A stretch of 64,000 bases of DNA from Mesostigma viride (Eukaryota; Streptophyta; Mesostigmatophyceae; Mesostigmatales; Mesostigmataceae), in the NCBI GenBank assembly GCA_009746045.1, contig RPFO01000333.1:1931964-1995963 (forward strand). The letters run 5' to 3'. This document shows positions 10,977 through 22,670 of this stretch, piece after piece; within the stretch, counting starts at the first letter, position 1; the number at the start of each line of letters is the position of its first letter. The translations under genes and the position numbers were made by a program. The notes under the pieces were generated by a model. The model did no database searches and was not told the origin of the DNA. It saw nothing but the letters and a program-made list of their open reading frames with translations.

Positions 10977-11282
10977 GTCTACGTCCGCGCTCCCCCCTTC
11001 CTTCGTTTTCGTACGTTTTTGTCAATTTTTTTTACCGCCCAAACCTGCATGCACCAGGGTACCCTGTTGACTTTGACCAGGGTTTCCACCCTGATACGGT
11101 GGTCAAATACGGTCAGACAAGTGTCCTACGGATAGAGTGAATCTAGATCTTTTCGGTGGTCTAGTTGGTTCCCGCCAAAACCTTCCCGCCAAATCCCTAC
11201 AGGGCGCACAAACTCATGCCGAATGTGAGGCATGAGAAAAACTCGCAGTCGAAAATCGGCACGAGGACGGTTTAGGGGTTAA

Positions 11283-14200
11283 TCCATCCATCCATCCATC
11301 CATCCATCCATCCATCCATCCATCCATCCATCCATCCATCCATCCATCCATCCATCCATCCATCCATCCATCCATCCATCCATCCATCCATCCATCCATC
11401 CATCCATCCATCCATCCATCCATCCATCCATCCATCCATCCATCCATCCATCCATCCATCCATCCATCCATCCATCCATCCATCCATCCATCCATCCATC
11501 CATCCATCCATCCATCCATCCATCCATCCATCCATCCATCCATCCATCCATCCATCCATCCATCCATCCATCCATCCATCCATCCATCCATCCATCCATC
11601 CATCCATCCATCCATCCATCCATCCATCCATCCATCCATCCATCCATCCATCCATCCATCCATCCATCCATCCATCCATCCATCCATCCATCCATCCATC
11701 CATCCATCCATCCATCCATCCATCCATCCATCCATCCATCCATCCATCCATCCATCCATCCATCCATCCATCCATCCATCCATCCATCCATCCATCCATC
11801 CATCCATCCATCCATCCATCCATCCATCCATCCATCCATCCATCCATCCATCCATCCATCCATCCATCCATCCATCCATCCATCCATCCATCCATCCATC
11901 CATCCATCCATCCATCCATCCATCCATCCATCCATCCATCCATCCATCCATCCATCCATCCATCCATCCATCCATCCATCCATCCATCCATCCATCCATC
12001 CATCCATCCATCCATCCATCCATCCATCCATCCATCCATCCATCCATCCATCCATCCATCCATCCATCCATCCATCCATCCATCCATCCATCCATCCATC
12101 CATCCATCCATCCATCCATCCATCCATCCATCCATCCATCCATCCATCCATCCATCCATCCATCCATCCATCCATCCATCCATCCATCCATCCATCCATC
12201 CATCCATCCATCCATCCATCCATCCATCCATCCATCCATCCATCCATCCATCCATCCATCCATCCATCCATCCATCCATCCATCCATCCATCCATCCATC
12301 CATCCATCCATCCATCCATCCATCCATCCATCCATCCATCCATCCATCCATCCATCCATCCATCCATCCATCCATCCATCCATCCATCCATCCATCCATC
12401 CATCCATCCATCCATCCATCCATCCATCCATCCATCCATCCATCCATCCATCCATCCATCCATCCATCCATCCATCCATCCATCCATCCATCCATCCATC
12501 CATCCATCCATCCATCCATCCATCCATCCATCCATCCATCCATCCATCCATCCATCCATCCATCCATCCATCCATCCATCCATCCATCCATCCATCCATC
12601 CATCCATCCATCCATCCATCCATCCATCCATCCATCCATCCATCCATCCATCCATCCATCCATCCATCCATCCATCCATCCATCCATCCATCCATCCATC
12701 CATCCATCCATCCATCCATCCATCCATCCATCCATCCATCCATCCATCCATCCATCCATCCATCCATCCATCCATCCATCCATCCATCCATCCATCCATC
12801 CATCCATCCATCCATCCATCCATCCATCCATCCATCCATCCATCCATCCATCCATCCATCCATCCATCCATCCATCCATCCATCCATCCATCCATCCATC
12901 CATCCATCCATCCATCCATCCATCCATCCATCCATCCATCCATCCATCCATCCATCCATCCATCCATCCATCCATCCATCCATCCATCCATCCATCCATC
13001 CATCCATCCATCCATCCATCCATCCATCCATCCATCCATCCATCCATCCATCCATCCATCCATCCATCCATCCATCCATCCATCCATCCATCCATCCATC
13101 CATCCATCCATCCATCCATCCATCCATCCATCCATCCATCCATCCATCCATCCATCCATCCATCCATCCATCCATCCATCCATCCATCCATCCATCCATC
13201 CATCCATCCATCCATCCATCCATCCATCCATCCATCCATCCATCCATCCATCCATCCATCCATCCATCCATCCATCCATCCATCCATCCATCCATCCATC
13301 CATCCATCCATCCATCCATCCATCCATCCATCCATCCATCCATCCATCCATCCATCCATCCATCCATCCATCCATCCATCCATCCATCCATCCATCCATC
13401 CATCCATCCATCCATCCATCCATCCATCCATCCATCCATCCATCCATCCATCCATCCATCCATCCATCCATCCATCCATCCATCCATCCATCCATCCATC
13501 CATCCATCCATCCATCCATCCATCCATCCATCCATCCATCCATCCATCCATCCATCCATCCATCCATCCATCCATCCATCCATCCATCCATCCATCCATC
13601 CATCCATCCATCCATCCATCCATCCATCCATCCATCCATCCATCCATCCATCCATCCATCCATCCATCCATCCATCCATCCATCCATCCATCCATCCATC
13701 CATCCATCCATCCATCCATCCATCCATCCATCCATCCATCCATCCATCCATCCATCCATCCATCCATCCATCCATCCATCCATCCATCCATCCATCCATC
13801 CATCCATCCATCCATCCATCCATCCATCCATCCATCCATCCATCCATCCATCCATCCATCCATCCATCCATCCATCCATCCATCCATCCATCCATCCATC
13901 CATCCATCCATCCATCCATCCATCCATCCATCCATCCATCCATCCATCCATCCATCCATCCATCCATCCATCCATCCATCCATCCATCCATCCATCCATC
14001 CATCCATCCATCCATCCATCCATCCATCCATCCATCCATCCATCCATCCATCCATCCATCCATCCATCCATCCATCCATCCATCCATCCATCCATCCATC
14101 CATCCATCCATCCATCCATCCATCCATCCATCCATCCATCCATCCATCCATCCATCCATCCATCCATCCATCCATCCATCCATCCATCCATCCATCCATC

Positions 14201-14740
14201 CATCCATCCATCCATCCATCCATCCATCCATCCATCCATCCATCCATCCATCCATCCATCCATCCATCCATCCATCCATCCATCCATCCATCCATCCATC
14301 CATCCATCCATCCATCCATCCATCCATCCATCCATCCATCCATCCATCCATCCATCCATCCATCCATCCATCCATCCATCCATCCATCCATCCATCCATC
14401 CATCCATCCATCCATCCATCCATCCATCCATCCATCCATCCATCCATCCATCCATCCATCCATCCATCCATCCATCCATCCATCCATCCATCCATCCATC
14501 CATCCATCCATCCATCCATCCATCCATCCATCCATCCATCCATCCATCCATCCATCCATCCATCCATCCATCCATCCATCCATCCATCCATCCATCCATC
14601 CATCCATCCATCCATCCATCCATCCATCCATCCATCCATCCATCCATCCATCCATCCATCCATCCATCCATCCATCCATCCATCCATCCATCCATCCATC
14701 CATCCATCCATCCATCCATCCATCCATCCATCCATCCATC
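11283..14740. repeat. (CATC)n microsatellite, about 3.46 kb, apparently perfect
   Basis: About 864 uninterrupted copies of CATC, with no variant unit seen. The left border is the TTAA of the piggyBac-like element. The right border is an inverted LINE 3' UTR (AAGCTACTTCC). Open frames of more than 1,100 codons here are artefacts of the repeat. Confidence 0.97.
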
Positions 14741-14965
14741 AAGCTACTTCCTGCAAGGGTGGGGATGTAAAGGACCCTTGCTCTAGGTGCACCAGGGCAC
14801 GTGCATGCCCATGATCTTCAAGCTATGCCCAGCGAAGGGGGAGCCTGTCATGGGGGGGAAGATCAGCATAGCTATACAAAGAAGCTATAGGGCATGCATG
14901 GCGTCTCAGCAGAGAGTTGTACTCCCTGCATGGGCACAACATTACTAAATAAAGCTACCATCCAT
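14741..14965 (-). mobile_element. Inverted LINE 3'-UTR fragment
   Basis: The reverse complement matches 4,085-4,315 of the ORF1-only LINE over its whole length with scattered differences. No ORF is attached. It is followed by two short CATC clusters (14,959 and 14,988) and degraded pieces of the hairpin A module. Confidence 0.75.
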
Positions 14966-15104
14966 CCATCGCGGTTAATAGTGCTCCATCCATCCATCGG
15001 GGTTAACGCTCGTTCATACTCCCCAACACCTCACGTGGCCCCCCCGCAGGACTGCGACCAGCCCAGCCTGGCCGGCACCTCCTGACGTGGGCGGGGCCCA
15101 GTGA

Positions 15105-15555
15105 TGTTATAGACGCCGCAAGGCCCGCACCTTCAAAGAACAGCTAGTAGAGGACATGGGGGGCCTAGGCCTCTCCGTAATTTGGAAGAAGATGATGGAC
15201 AAGGCCAAGTGGGCCCAGGTCATAGAGGACAACGAGCCCCCCCCAGTGGGGAAGCGCCCGTGTGTGCAATCCCGTGGGAGGCACGCCAGATAGCTCCCCT
15301 AGGGCAGCGTGCGGCTGCCTAGATAGATGTTGTAGTTAGAATGCTGTTAGATAGATGTAGTATGTAGCCAATGTAGATAGATTAGACCGGTAGGACTGTT
15401 TGCACCCATCCATCCATCCATCGGGGTTAATGCTCCGTGACTCCCCAACGGGAGCACGAGTCTAATTAATTAATTAATACTCCCCAACAGGAGCACGAGT
15501 CTAACTAATTAATTAATTAATTAATTGATTAATTAATTAGTTAATTAATTAATTA
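15105..15555 (+). pseudogene. LINE ORF2 C-terminus, 3' UTR, short CATC run, hairpin A and (TTAA)n tail
   Basis: The open frame from about 15,110 reads RTFKEQLVEDMGGLGLSVIW, then KWAQVIED and VGKRP, stopping at about 15,290. This is the common C-terminal ending of LINE reverse-transcriptase polyproteins. The 3' UTR has TAGACCGGTAGG, four CATC units (15,407-15,422) and hairpin A (15,436-15,458: CTCCC/GGGAG around CAAC, one bulged A, CGTG/CACG). A second partial hairpin A (about 15,478-15,500) and TTAA runs follow. The copy is strongly 5'-truncated, as is typical for target-primed reverse transcription. A sister copy lies at 27,970-28,390. Confidence 0.7.
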
Positions 15556-15560
15556 AGACG

Positions 15561-15748
15561 ATATTTGTCTAAACTTTTGTGTAATTAAATATTTTCTAAT
15601 GAGATTAGCGTAGTACTCCGTGGCATGCCTTTGCGCATGACACGCAAGTACTTACTTACTTACTTACTTACTTAATTAATTAATTAATTAATTAATTAAT
15701 TAATTAATTAATTAATTAATTAATTAATTAATTAATTAATTAATTAAT
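15561..15748 (+). mobile_element. Hairpin B 3' end with (TTAC)n then (TTAA)n tail
   Basis: A conserved lead ('gatatttgt', 'aattttct'-type, 'ctaatgagattagc') is followed by a long stem-loop at 15,613-15,651 and immediately by TTAC repeats, then about 75 bases of TTAA repeats. In the stem GTACT pairs with AGTAC, CGTG with CACG, and CATGC with GCATG, around a 6-base loop. Copies are at 17,070-17,190, 48,385-48,500 and inverted at 46,795-46,915. This is the terminus of a second retroelement family whose coding part is not visible here. Confidence 0.65.
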
Positions 15749-15943
15749 GGCTGACTGTACTGATGCTAAGCTAAGCTTATGGCTGCTAAGTGTACCGTGC
15801 GTTAGCCGTGCATGCAACTAATAATAGGTATGGTGGTTAAGGCTGGGCGCATTGCTAACATTCTAGGCATGGCTGCCATATGGTTGTTGACGTTGTCTCC
15901 TTGATATGGTGGCAGTGACTACCAATGATTACAAGCTAAAGGG

Positions 15944-16620
15944 CTATTCTAGCCCGCACGGGGCGTCCGTCCACATCTTGTGGTTGACCATCAGGTCTCC
16001 CCGCACGGCGCGCCTCCAGTACACTTTGGGCTTCTGGGGATCCTGCAATAGCTTGTGGCGGAGGTACTCCGGCCACAGATCGCGTCGCTGCTGCTGCTGA
16101 GCGCGGTCAGGCCGGTCGTCGTCCAGCGTCCAGGTGAGGTTGTGCAACCTTTTGCGACGAGAATTAGGAACCGCTGCTTGCATGCATGTCCTCAGGGGAG
16201 GCCGGGGAAGGTGAGCAGGTCTGGAGGAGGGGAAGGCGGTGGATGCACCCGCGCAGTTCTTCTACCTCAGCTACCAGGCCCATGAGGGTCAGAAGCTGGT
16301 CCTTGAGCTCGTCGGCAAGGGTGGTTCGGCATATGCCGTCTCCCGGCCTGGCTTCTGGGGGAAACGACGTGCAGCACCACTCGGCATGCACTCGCGGCGA
16401 GCGCGGTCGGTGGCCTCCCAATGTTTTGCCTGGCGGAGGTCTTCCAGCTGTCAGAGTCCTGGAGTTTCGTGGCGATGGCGTCAGTGCAGGTCGAGGCGGC
16501 CGCTGACCGCGCAGCAGGTGCGCGTACGTATGAGTGCTGCGAAAGGCTACCATGCATCTGCCGGCCGGGTGGGCTGCCAGGGCTGCACGATGGTGGCCGT
16601 CTGCGCTGCATAACAATGAA
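15944..16620 (-). pseudogene. Decayed L1-type ORF1 fragment (copy 1)
   Basis: Read on the minus strand in pieces: TDAIATKLQDSDSW, a middle part with DELKDQLLTLMGLVAEVEEL and RGCIHRLPLL, then RRKRLHNLTWTLDDD and QQQQRRDLWPEYLRHKLLQD ending near VNHKMWTDAP. The order matches the ORF1 protein at 2,583-3,987 and copy 2 at 17,285-18,209. Several frame changes break it. A separate 3' non-coding block ('gcagtgactacc', about 15,910) is shared with copy 2, so the two were duplicated as a unit or inserted as full 3' ends. Confidence 0.65.
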
Positions 16621-16682
16621 GGGCTGGCGTATGGCTATCTATAGATGATAATTAATTAACGTGCTCCCGTTGGGGAGTCACG
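16617..16682 (+). mobile_element. Penelope-like fragment joined to an inverted hairpin A
   Basis: 16,617-16,650 matches the Penelope-like ORF at about 7,758-7,790 ('gggctggcgt', 'ggctatctat'). It is interrupted at TGATAA by an inverted LINE end: a TTAATTAA run and hairpin A at about 16,660-16,682. The fragment at 28,391 starts at the same Penelope position after a LINE tail in the opposite orientation. Confidence 0.65.
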
Positions 16683-17069
16683 GAGCACCGAAGTGCTTTT
16701 AATCCCTGTGTGTGCACAACAGGAGAAAGGGCAGAGACCGGCCCCCAGCAGTCTCCTTCATGCCAAACGGGCATGCCACAGCTCACAGCTGCATGCGGGC
16801 ACGCTAGCTAGCTAAACGGACACGCTAACGATCCGGCAGTCTGTTGTGGGTGCAATAAGACCCATGTGAGCATATCATAACAAGGAGTGTTGGCAACTGA
16901 GTAATCTGATCGAAGCCATGGGACATAGCATGGCTGTACAAGGACTAAGAGCTAAGGCTATGGCTGGTTGTATACCGTGCGTGGGCGATGCACGTGACTA
17001 GGTATGTTGGCACAGCTACTAACTACTGCACAGTTGGCACAGCATCTAGTGCTTAACGGTTGGGGGATC
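16683..17069. other. No gene recognised
   Basis: Mixed sequence between two retroelement pieces. Short blocks ('ataccgtgcg', 'ggtatg') resemble 15,790-15,835, so it is probably part of the same duplicated unit as the ORF1 fragments. Confidence 0.35.
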
Positions 17070-17190
17070 AGATGCAGACGATATTTGTTTAAACTTTTGT
17101 GTAATTATTTTTCTAATGAGATTAGCGTAGTACTTCGTGGCATGCCTTTGCGCATGACACGCAAGTACTTAGTTACTTACTTACTTACAG
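17070..17190 (+). mobile_element. Hairpin B 3' end with (TTAC)n tail (second copy)
   Basis: The same lead and stem-loop as at 15,561-15,670 (hairpin 17,130-17,168), followed by four TTAC-type units. It differs by a few substitutions that keep the stem. Confidence 0.65.
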
Positions 17191-17284
17191 CTACTAAGGC
17201 AAACATTCTAAGCATGGATGCCATAGCGGCAGTGACTACCGAGATATACAAGCTAGAGGGCTATTAATAGCTAGTCTAGCCCGC

Positions 17285-18209
17285 TGGGGGCGTCCACATC
17301 TTGTGGTTGATCATCAGGTCCCCGCCCCTCCAGTACACCTTGCAGGGCTTCTGGGGGTCCTGCTTGTGGCCGGGAGGTATTCAGGCCATGCACAGGTCAC
17401 GTCGCTGCTGCTGCTGAGCGGGGGTCAGGTCGTCGTCCAGCGTCCAGGTGAGGCCGTGCAACCGCTTGCGACGAGAGAGGAACCGCTGCTTGTCCTCACG
17501 GGAGGCCGGGGGACTGAAGGTGAGCAGGACAGTCTGGGCCTCTGGGGCCCGGGCCGGGAGCCGCCTTGTCCCGTGAGTGGGGAAGGCGGTGGCACCCACG
17601 CAGTTCTACCTCACCTACCAGGCCCACTGATGAGGGTAATAAGGAGCTGGTCCTTAAGCTTGTCGGCATTAGGGAGATTGACGTCTCACCTAGCTGGCTT
17701 CTGGGGGAAGCGACGCAGCACCACCCGGCACTCGCAGCGAGCACGGTCGGTGACCTCCCGTTGCTGGGCCTGGCGGTGGTCGGCCTCCGGCTCCGGCTGG
17801 ATGAGCTTCGTGGCGATGGCGTCGGTGGTGGAGGCGGTCGCTGTCCGCAGCAGGTCCGCGTAGCTAGGACTAGAGCGGTGGGAGGCCGCCAGCATATCCT
17901 GCCGGGGTGGCTGGGATGCAATGGTGGCCGTCGGCTCCGCTATCTTTGCATGGGACCCGGCTGTGTGGCCAGGGCCTCGACGGTGTGGGCGGTGATGGCC
18001 TCAAGCTTCTTCATGAGCACGCCGCACTTGCCCTCCACCTGCTTAAGGCGAGAGACAAGGGCAGCATGCATTTCCGAAGCCTGCGCCGCGGTGTGTAGCG
18101 CCGTGAACTGGGGTTGTAGCTTGTGGACGACCCGGGTTTCCACATTGGAGACCCGGGCCTCAACCGTGTTGAGCATGGTGTTCAGCGATGTCAGCTTCTC
18201 GGCTGCCAC
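17285..18209 (-). pseudogene. Decayed L1-type ORF1 (copy 2)
   Basis: Minus-strand reading starts with a clear coiled coil (LTSLNTMLNTVEARVSNVET, then QVEGKCGVLMKKLEAI). SYADLLRT, TDAIATKLIQPEPEADHRQA and CRVVLRRFPQKPA follow. After frame changes come FSPPASREDKQRFLSRRKRL, HGLTWTLDDDLTPAQQQQRR and a WPEYL-type remnant. The layout (coiled coil, middle domain, C-terminal domain) is that of L1 ORF1. It is more complete at the 5' side than copy 1. A TATA-like 'gtgtataaagg' at about 18,350 lies upstream, but its relevance is unknown. Confidence 0.65.
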
Positions 18210-18487
18210 AACGGTACGAGCCGCGCCAAAATCTGCCCTCGTAAGCGGTACCCGAAAAGTGGCGCCAAATGCGATTTTTGGTGTGCGCGTGCACGAAAGT
18301 GACCGAATTCCGGGCGACAGGCATGGCGGTCTGGCAGGCCATGCTGAGCGTGTATAAAGGCACTATCAAGGCTGAAATTTTACGATTATCCTCCTAGAGT
18401 GTTATTCGATCCACCACTGTTTTTTTTTTCGCCATAAAATTTGAGGAATCGAACAGCATGTTGCGTCATTCATAGGTGGGTGCCTGA

Positions 18488-19001
18488 ATGGTCGCGCAGA
18501 TTTTCTCTCGACCCCACCTGACCGCAGCAAAAAAATTTCCCGATGAAGTGCGCCCTAAGATCGGGGTTTCCATCACAAACGACGCATTTTTTAATTCTAA
18601 AGACTTTGACCGAACGACTTTCTTCATTACCGCTGCAATTTTTTTTCCTGAGCTACCGCATATTTCCGACCAATTTCAAGGCTGCGTCAGGCTTGGCAGA
18701 CCCATACTTCGTATATATCTGCGTTTGCCCGAACTTCATGTTTAATGCAGGCTTTGTGGACTCTAAAGACGCCCACGATGTTGGGGCTTTTATCAGCCTC
18801 TGGACATGCACAAACTGCAGTCAGCAGGTGAATGCCGGAACGACTTTCTGCGGCGGGGTGTGCGAAACAGACATCAAGCGCAAGGCAGACATGGATACCT
18901 CCGAGCGGTATGTTCCCATACTCATATCTACACGGTGCGAGACTGAACAAGTCTCGCGTGCAGACACGTGTGTAGTACTCCTACACACAGATCTCGAGTG
19001 A
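18488..19001 (+). CDS. Hypothetical ORF region, possibly frameshifted
   Basis: Two overlapping frames look protein-like. One runs from ATG 18,488 (DEVRPKIGVSITNDAFFNSK, then TTFFITAAIFFPELPHISDQ). The other occupies the second half (FNAGFVDSKDAHDVGAFISL, then CTNCSQQVNAG and FCGGVCETDIKRK), ending at 19,001. The second half has a CxxC pair and later cysteines that could bind zinc. Joining them requires a shift near 18,690. No family is recognised. It could be a gene relic or a coincidence of open frames. Confidence 0.3.
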
Positions 19002-19824
19002 TTTATCTAGTACCAAATCCGAAAGGCTTGCATCACTCCCCGGACAGGAGAACTTTTGCGGATGACTGTAGGTGTAAGTTGGCGATGCCATGGTAACCGG
19101 AGACGTCCGTCCTATAGTCAGCAAAATTGGTGCGAGAGGTCCCCAGTTCGATTCCGGTCGGATTCATTTGCAGATCGCGTTTTCCGCGTTTTCCGCGGCC
19201 TGGCACTGAACGCAAAGGTTTTCACCTTTGCGGAGTGTCTGATCAGAATATCTATGGGCGAATTCACTCCTTGTCGAAGCCCTGACCTTCTTACGGATGA
19301 ATATGTTACCAGTTCCCCATCTCCGGAGTTTCTCTTTTGGTCATCTTCTTATCTTACGGGAAGACAGTGCGTCATGAATCGTATAGCGAGCTACGGTTTC
19401 ATGGCGAGCCTTTTCTTCACATCAGCGACGTGCAGGTTACCTTAGAGGCTAGGGATGTCAAGGAATTCTTCACACGGATATATTAGGAAGGTTGCATGAC
19501 GGATTGCGGGCAAGATATTACGGGCTGGCTGGCAGCCTTGCAGCGCTATTGCCGCCGATGGCAATGATTTGCAGGCAGGGCTATGGATCACCAAGCTGTT
19601 GCTTCGCTCTAGTAATTGTACATGCTGCAATTTATTGGCATTGTGCTCACGGCAAGTAATGCTGCATGACATGGTTGACCACGAAGATTGATGGAAAACC
19701 CAGAAGCAAGTGGTGGCTTTCTTGGATGCTTGATGGCTTCACGTACATGCTTGTGAGTCCGTAACACCCACTGCATGCGTGCCCGCCATCTCTAAGCTGA
19801 AAGCATCTGCCTTCAACATGCATC
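19002..19824. other. No gene recognised; one tRNA-like B-box
   Basis: The segment 19,107-19,168 has a polymerase III B-box-like TTCGATTCC and a short complementary pair (GTCCG/CGGAT), but it lacks room for an anticodon arm. The rest has only short open frames. Confidence 0.3.
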
Positions 19825-20907
19825 TTAACCCCTAAATGGGCGGAAATGCTGCCGATAAATCGGCAGTAACTCACCTATTTTGTAAACCAGCCCCTGTACA
19901 ACCTAGCAATATCCAATGGCTGTCCTTGGGGGGCAAGCATGTCCATGAGTTGCCCTAAGCCGTGATATATCACAACCTCACATATATTCATCGTAGGCCA
20001 TGTATAACTGCCGTCAAAGTCAGGGGGGTCAAGACGAGCGTTTTCATTTTTGGTAGAATGTGCATTTTGAATTATGTTGTAAGAGCTAGGCACCTACCAC
20101 TTCAGGGATGATAAACAATTAGTTGCTGAACAGTTTGAGCCATTGGGGTCATCATTTGGGTGGGTATACCAGCAGTTACACCCAGTACAGCCCATAGGAG
20201 TACCGTTGGTAAAAAGCAACCAAGGGGGTAGGAGTGGGCATACTACCTACTAATACCTACTAATATGGCCCCCAACCATGCCACACAATACATTTCCCTT
20301 CCACAATGATGGGGAAACATAACTGCATCATCACACTGCCCTTACATGGCACCTATGTGCAGGTGCCACCTTGTCCATGCACGTAGGTAACGTGGTACGG
20401 ATACCCTACGCAAGGCATGCATTCTAGGAGGCAGCCACCAACAAACTAGTGATTTTAAGCCTATTTCAGTTTGCCCTAGCAAGGATAAACTAGGCCTAAG
20501 CTGCTATAGCTTGCCAGGTGATGGCCAGCACACCTGGTGGCACATGCTGACAATGGGAAGCTTCTACTCACCGGTTACATGCTTGATGATGCCACAGAGA
20601 CCAGCCAACTGCCTCACACTCATGCAATATGTGTGTGGGAAATGTATAACAAACATATATGGAGGTATTCAAACCCATACAGCCTCTAAAACTTATCACC
20701 ATCACCCTGTGGCAGGTCAACTGACTGAGGGAAGCATCTAAGAAGGGTGTTTTAGAAAGGGGCCAGGCCAGGGTCAAGAAAGAGCATGAATAATGCAAAA
20801 AGAATGTGCTACACAAGCTAGAACGTATATATAAACGTCAAACATCGATAGGAAAACGATGCTGAAGCTTTACCAGGCATGGATGCACTAGGAACTCGGG
20901 GGTGATA

Positions 20908-21200
20908 TAAGTGGTAAAAAGTGGTAAAATCTATATCACCCGGTGGTAAAAAGTGGTAAAAAGTGATAAAAAGTGATAAAAAGTGATAAAAAGTGGTAAA
21001 AAAGGGGTAAAACAGGTGGTAAAAGGTGGTAAAACAGGGGGTGGTAAAAGCCTTTACCACCTCCATTTTACCACCTGACCGCCATCGTGGTAAAAAAATA
21101 CCACCAGGTGGTAAAAACGAGGGTGAAAACAGGTGGTAAAAAATTACCACCATGGAGGTGAAAAAATCGGTGGTAAAAATGGTAAAAAATATGGAGGGAA
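20908..21200 (+). repeat. CACTA left subterminal repeats
   Basis: About 25 imperfect copies of a 9-11 base word (GTGGTAAAAA, GTGATAAAAA). In CACTA elements such arrays are transposase-binding sites. The inverted counterpart is at 23,855-24,145. Confidence 0.8.
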
Positions 21201-21217
21201 AAAACGCAGATAGATCT

Positions 21218-21345
21218 CACTAGGAACTCGGCTTTGAGAATGGGTGAGAAAACACGTTTCTCGCCCGGGTGAGATGACCCAAAAAAGGTGAGAAAAGGAG
21301 AAAACGTGAGAAAAATCTCAAAAAACAGGACGTGAATCAACAGCA
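21218..21345 (+). mobile_element. Second CACTA left end with a different subterminal repeat
   Basis: CACTAGGAACTCGG occurs again at 21,218. It is followed by repeats of GGTGAGAAAA and GTGAGAAAA instead of GTGGTAAAAA. No matching right end with GTGAGAAAA-type repeats is seen. It is either a truncated older element or a tandem end acquired by the outer one. Confidence 0.5.
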
Positions 21346-22070
21346 CTGGTCAAATCAGGGCAATCAAAATCGCTTCATTAAAATGTTTAAATAATAAATG
21401 TTTATAGCCGTCAAGAACCTATCGATTCATACTAGCCATTCAGAGGCTGTTCTGAAATTGTAACCATTGATCATTTAATGAATCATCTATACAACACTGT
21501 TATGGCTTTATGACACATCCGTCATTGCCTTTCATCTTATACGATGGCAGCTAGTGGTTAACGAAGCTGGTCGCTTGCTAGGGCATCATGCTGACCGCTC
21601 CCATTTCATTCCCGTGGTGCCTGCAAGAATCCAAGCAAGCCGCGACACAATATGCAAGAGAACAAAAAGATATCAGATCCTTGACATAGACATCACAATT
21701 CTACAAGGAAGAGCTCGCCAGCACCTAACGGTCCATGCAGCAAATGTGTAGAATACGATTTAAGACCCAACACTCACTCTTATGGCAAAGCAGCCCATAC
21801 ACATGAATCACACCATGCGCCAGATGTCACACGAGCAAGCCACAACGTTGTCGTCGGATCAGAAAGCAACAAACGTGAAAACGCTAGCGGCCCAAATCTG
21901 AGATTCCGCGGAACAGAGAAAATAAGAAAGCTCAGAAGCTACCAGCAAGGGATCGAACATAGGACCTTTGGCATGATGTCGCGGCTGTGTGAGTCTCCTG
22001 ATCCGAAGGCATCTCACTTAAGTAACGTTTCGAAACAGCCAAACTGCGAAAAACCTCTTACCGGAGAGTT
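21346..22070. other. CACTA interior, no gene recognised
   Basis: Only short open frames. 'gggatcgaac' at about 21,951 resembles an inverted B-box, without a credible tRNA fold. Confidence 0.35.
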
Positions 22071-22074
22071 TTGC

Positions 22075-22290
22075 CAATATCAAGGAGACAACCAGCGCAG
22101 GTCAGAAATCGGGAGAATCCGGACCATGGTAGCTCGAGCCTGCCGTTATCTTGTCCGCGCTGTCGAGCCGTGCAGGATTATGAATATGAATGGAGATGGA
22201 AATGTGTAGCCTTACATGCGAAATAATGGCCGGCTGACGTGAAGAGCGACTAGATGACCTAGACGGTGGGGCCGGAAACAGCTTGCTTGT
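22075..22290 (-). mobile_element. Penelope-like 3'-end fragment, inverted
   Basis: The reverse complement of about 8,450-8,672, including 'ggtggggccggaaacagc' and 'ggtagctcgagcctgccg'. It lies inside the CACTA element. Confidence 0.8.
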
Positions 22291-22670
22291 TTGTGTTTCA
22301 TCGTGGGCAACGAGTCCAACGACTACTTTCTCTGGGTTGCAAACTGCGGCAAATTGAACGCAAACCTCATCATGAAATCTTGACCGTCGAAATGTAACGA
22401 TCCGACGACTTATGCAGTATGCCGCGTAATTTTTTGCGGGAGAGCCGTTGGGCCGGTTCCCGACGCGGGCGACCAGTGGTTTGCATTAAGTTAACTTACC
22501 TGAAGTTTTCCAACAGAAGTTACCCAAGCCGCACGATGGCACTCATCGACGGCCTCAGTCTTTTGACGCGTCGGCCCGATTTTGGGGGCACCCAATTTGA
22601 CCCCAACGGTACCTACCGACAAAGGGCATACATTACCTTTCACGCGCACCACGACCCCTTCGAGTTCTGC

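Larger units (their letters stand above)
4416..11278 (-). mobile_element. piggyBac-like element with TTAA target duplication
   Basis: TTAA at 4,412-4,415 is followed by CCCCTCAACCGTC. On the other strand TTAA at 11,282-11,279 is followed by CCCCTAAACCGTCC. Both ends then share CGAGTT and a TATGCC/CATGCC block. TTAA duplications and CCC-starting inverted ends are the hallmark of piggyBac, and a degenerate piggyBac transposase on the minus strand starts about 300 bases inside the right end. The 6.86 kb also contains a Penelope-like ORF that was probably inserted later. The left end lies inside a LINE (TTAA)n tail. Confidence 0.7.

Noticed and set aside
11214-14742. Open frames of over 1,100 codons on the minus strand
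   Set aside because: Same CATC artefact.
15888-15905. Penelope 3'-end scrap ('gttgtctccttgatat')
   Set aside because: About 16 bases resemble the Penelope boundary at 8,660-8,672, but this is too short to support.
21940-22030. Minus-strand tRNA gene suggested by 'gggatcgaac'
   Set aside because: The T arm does not pair and no matching acceptor stem was found.
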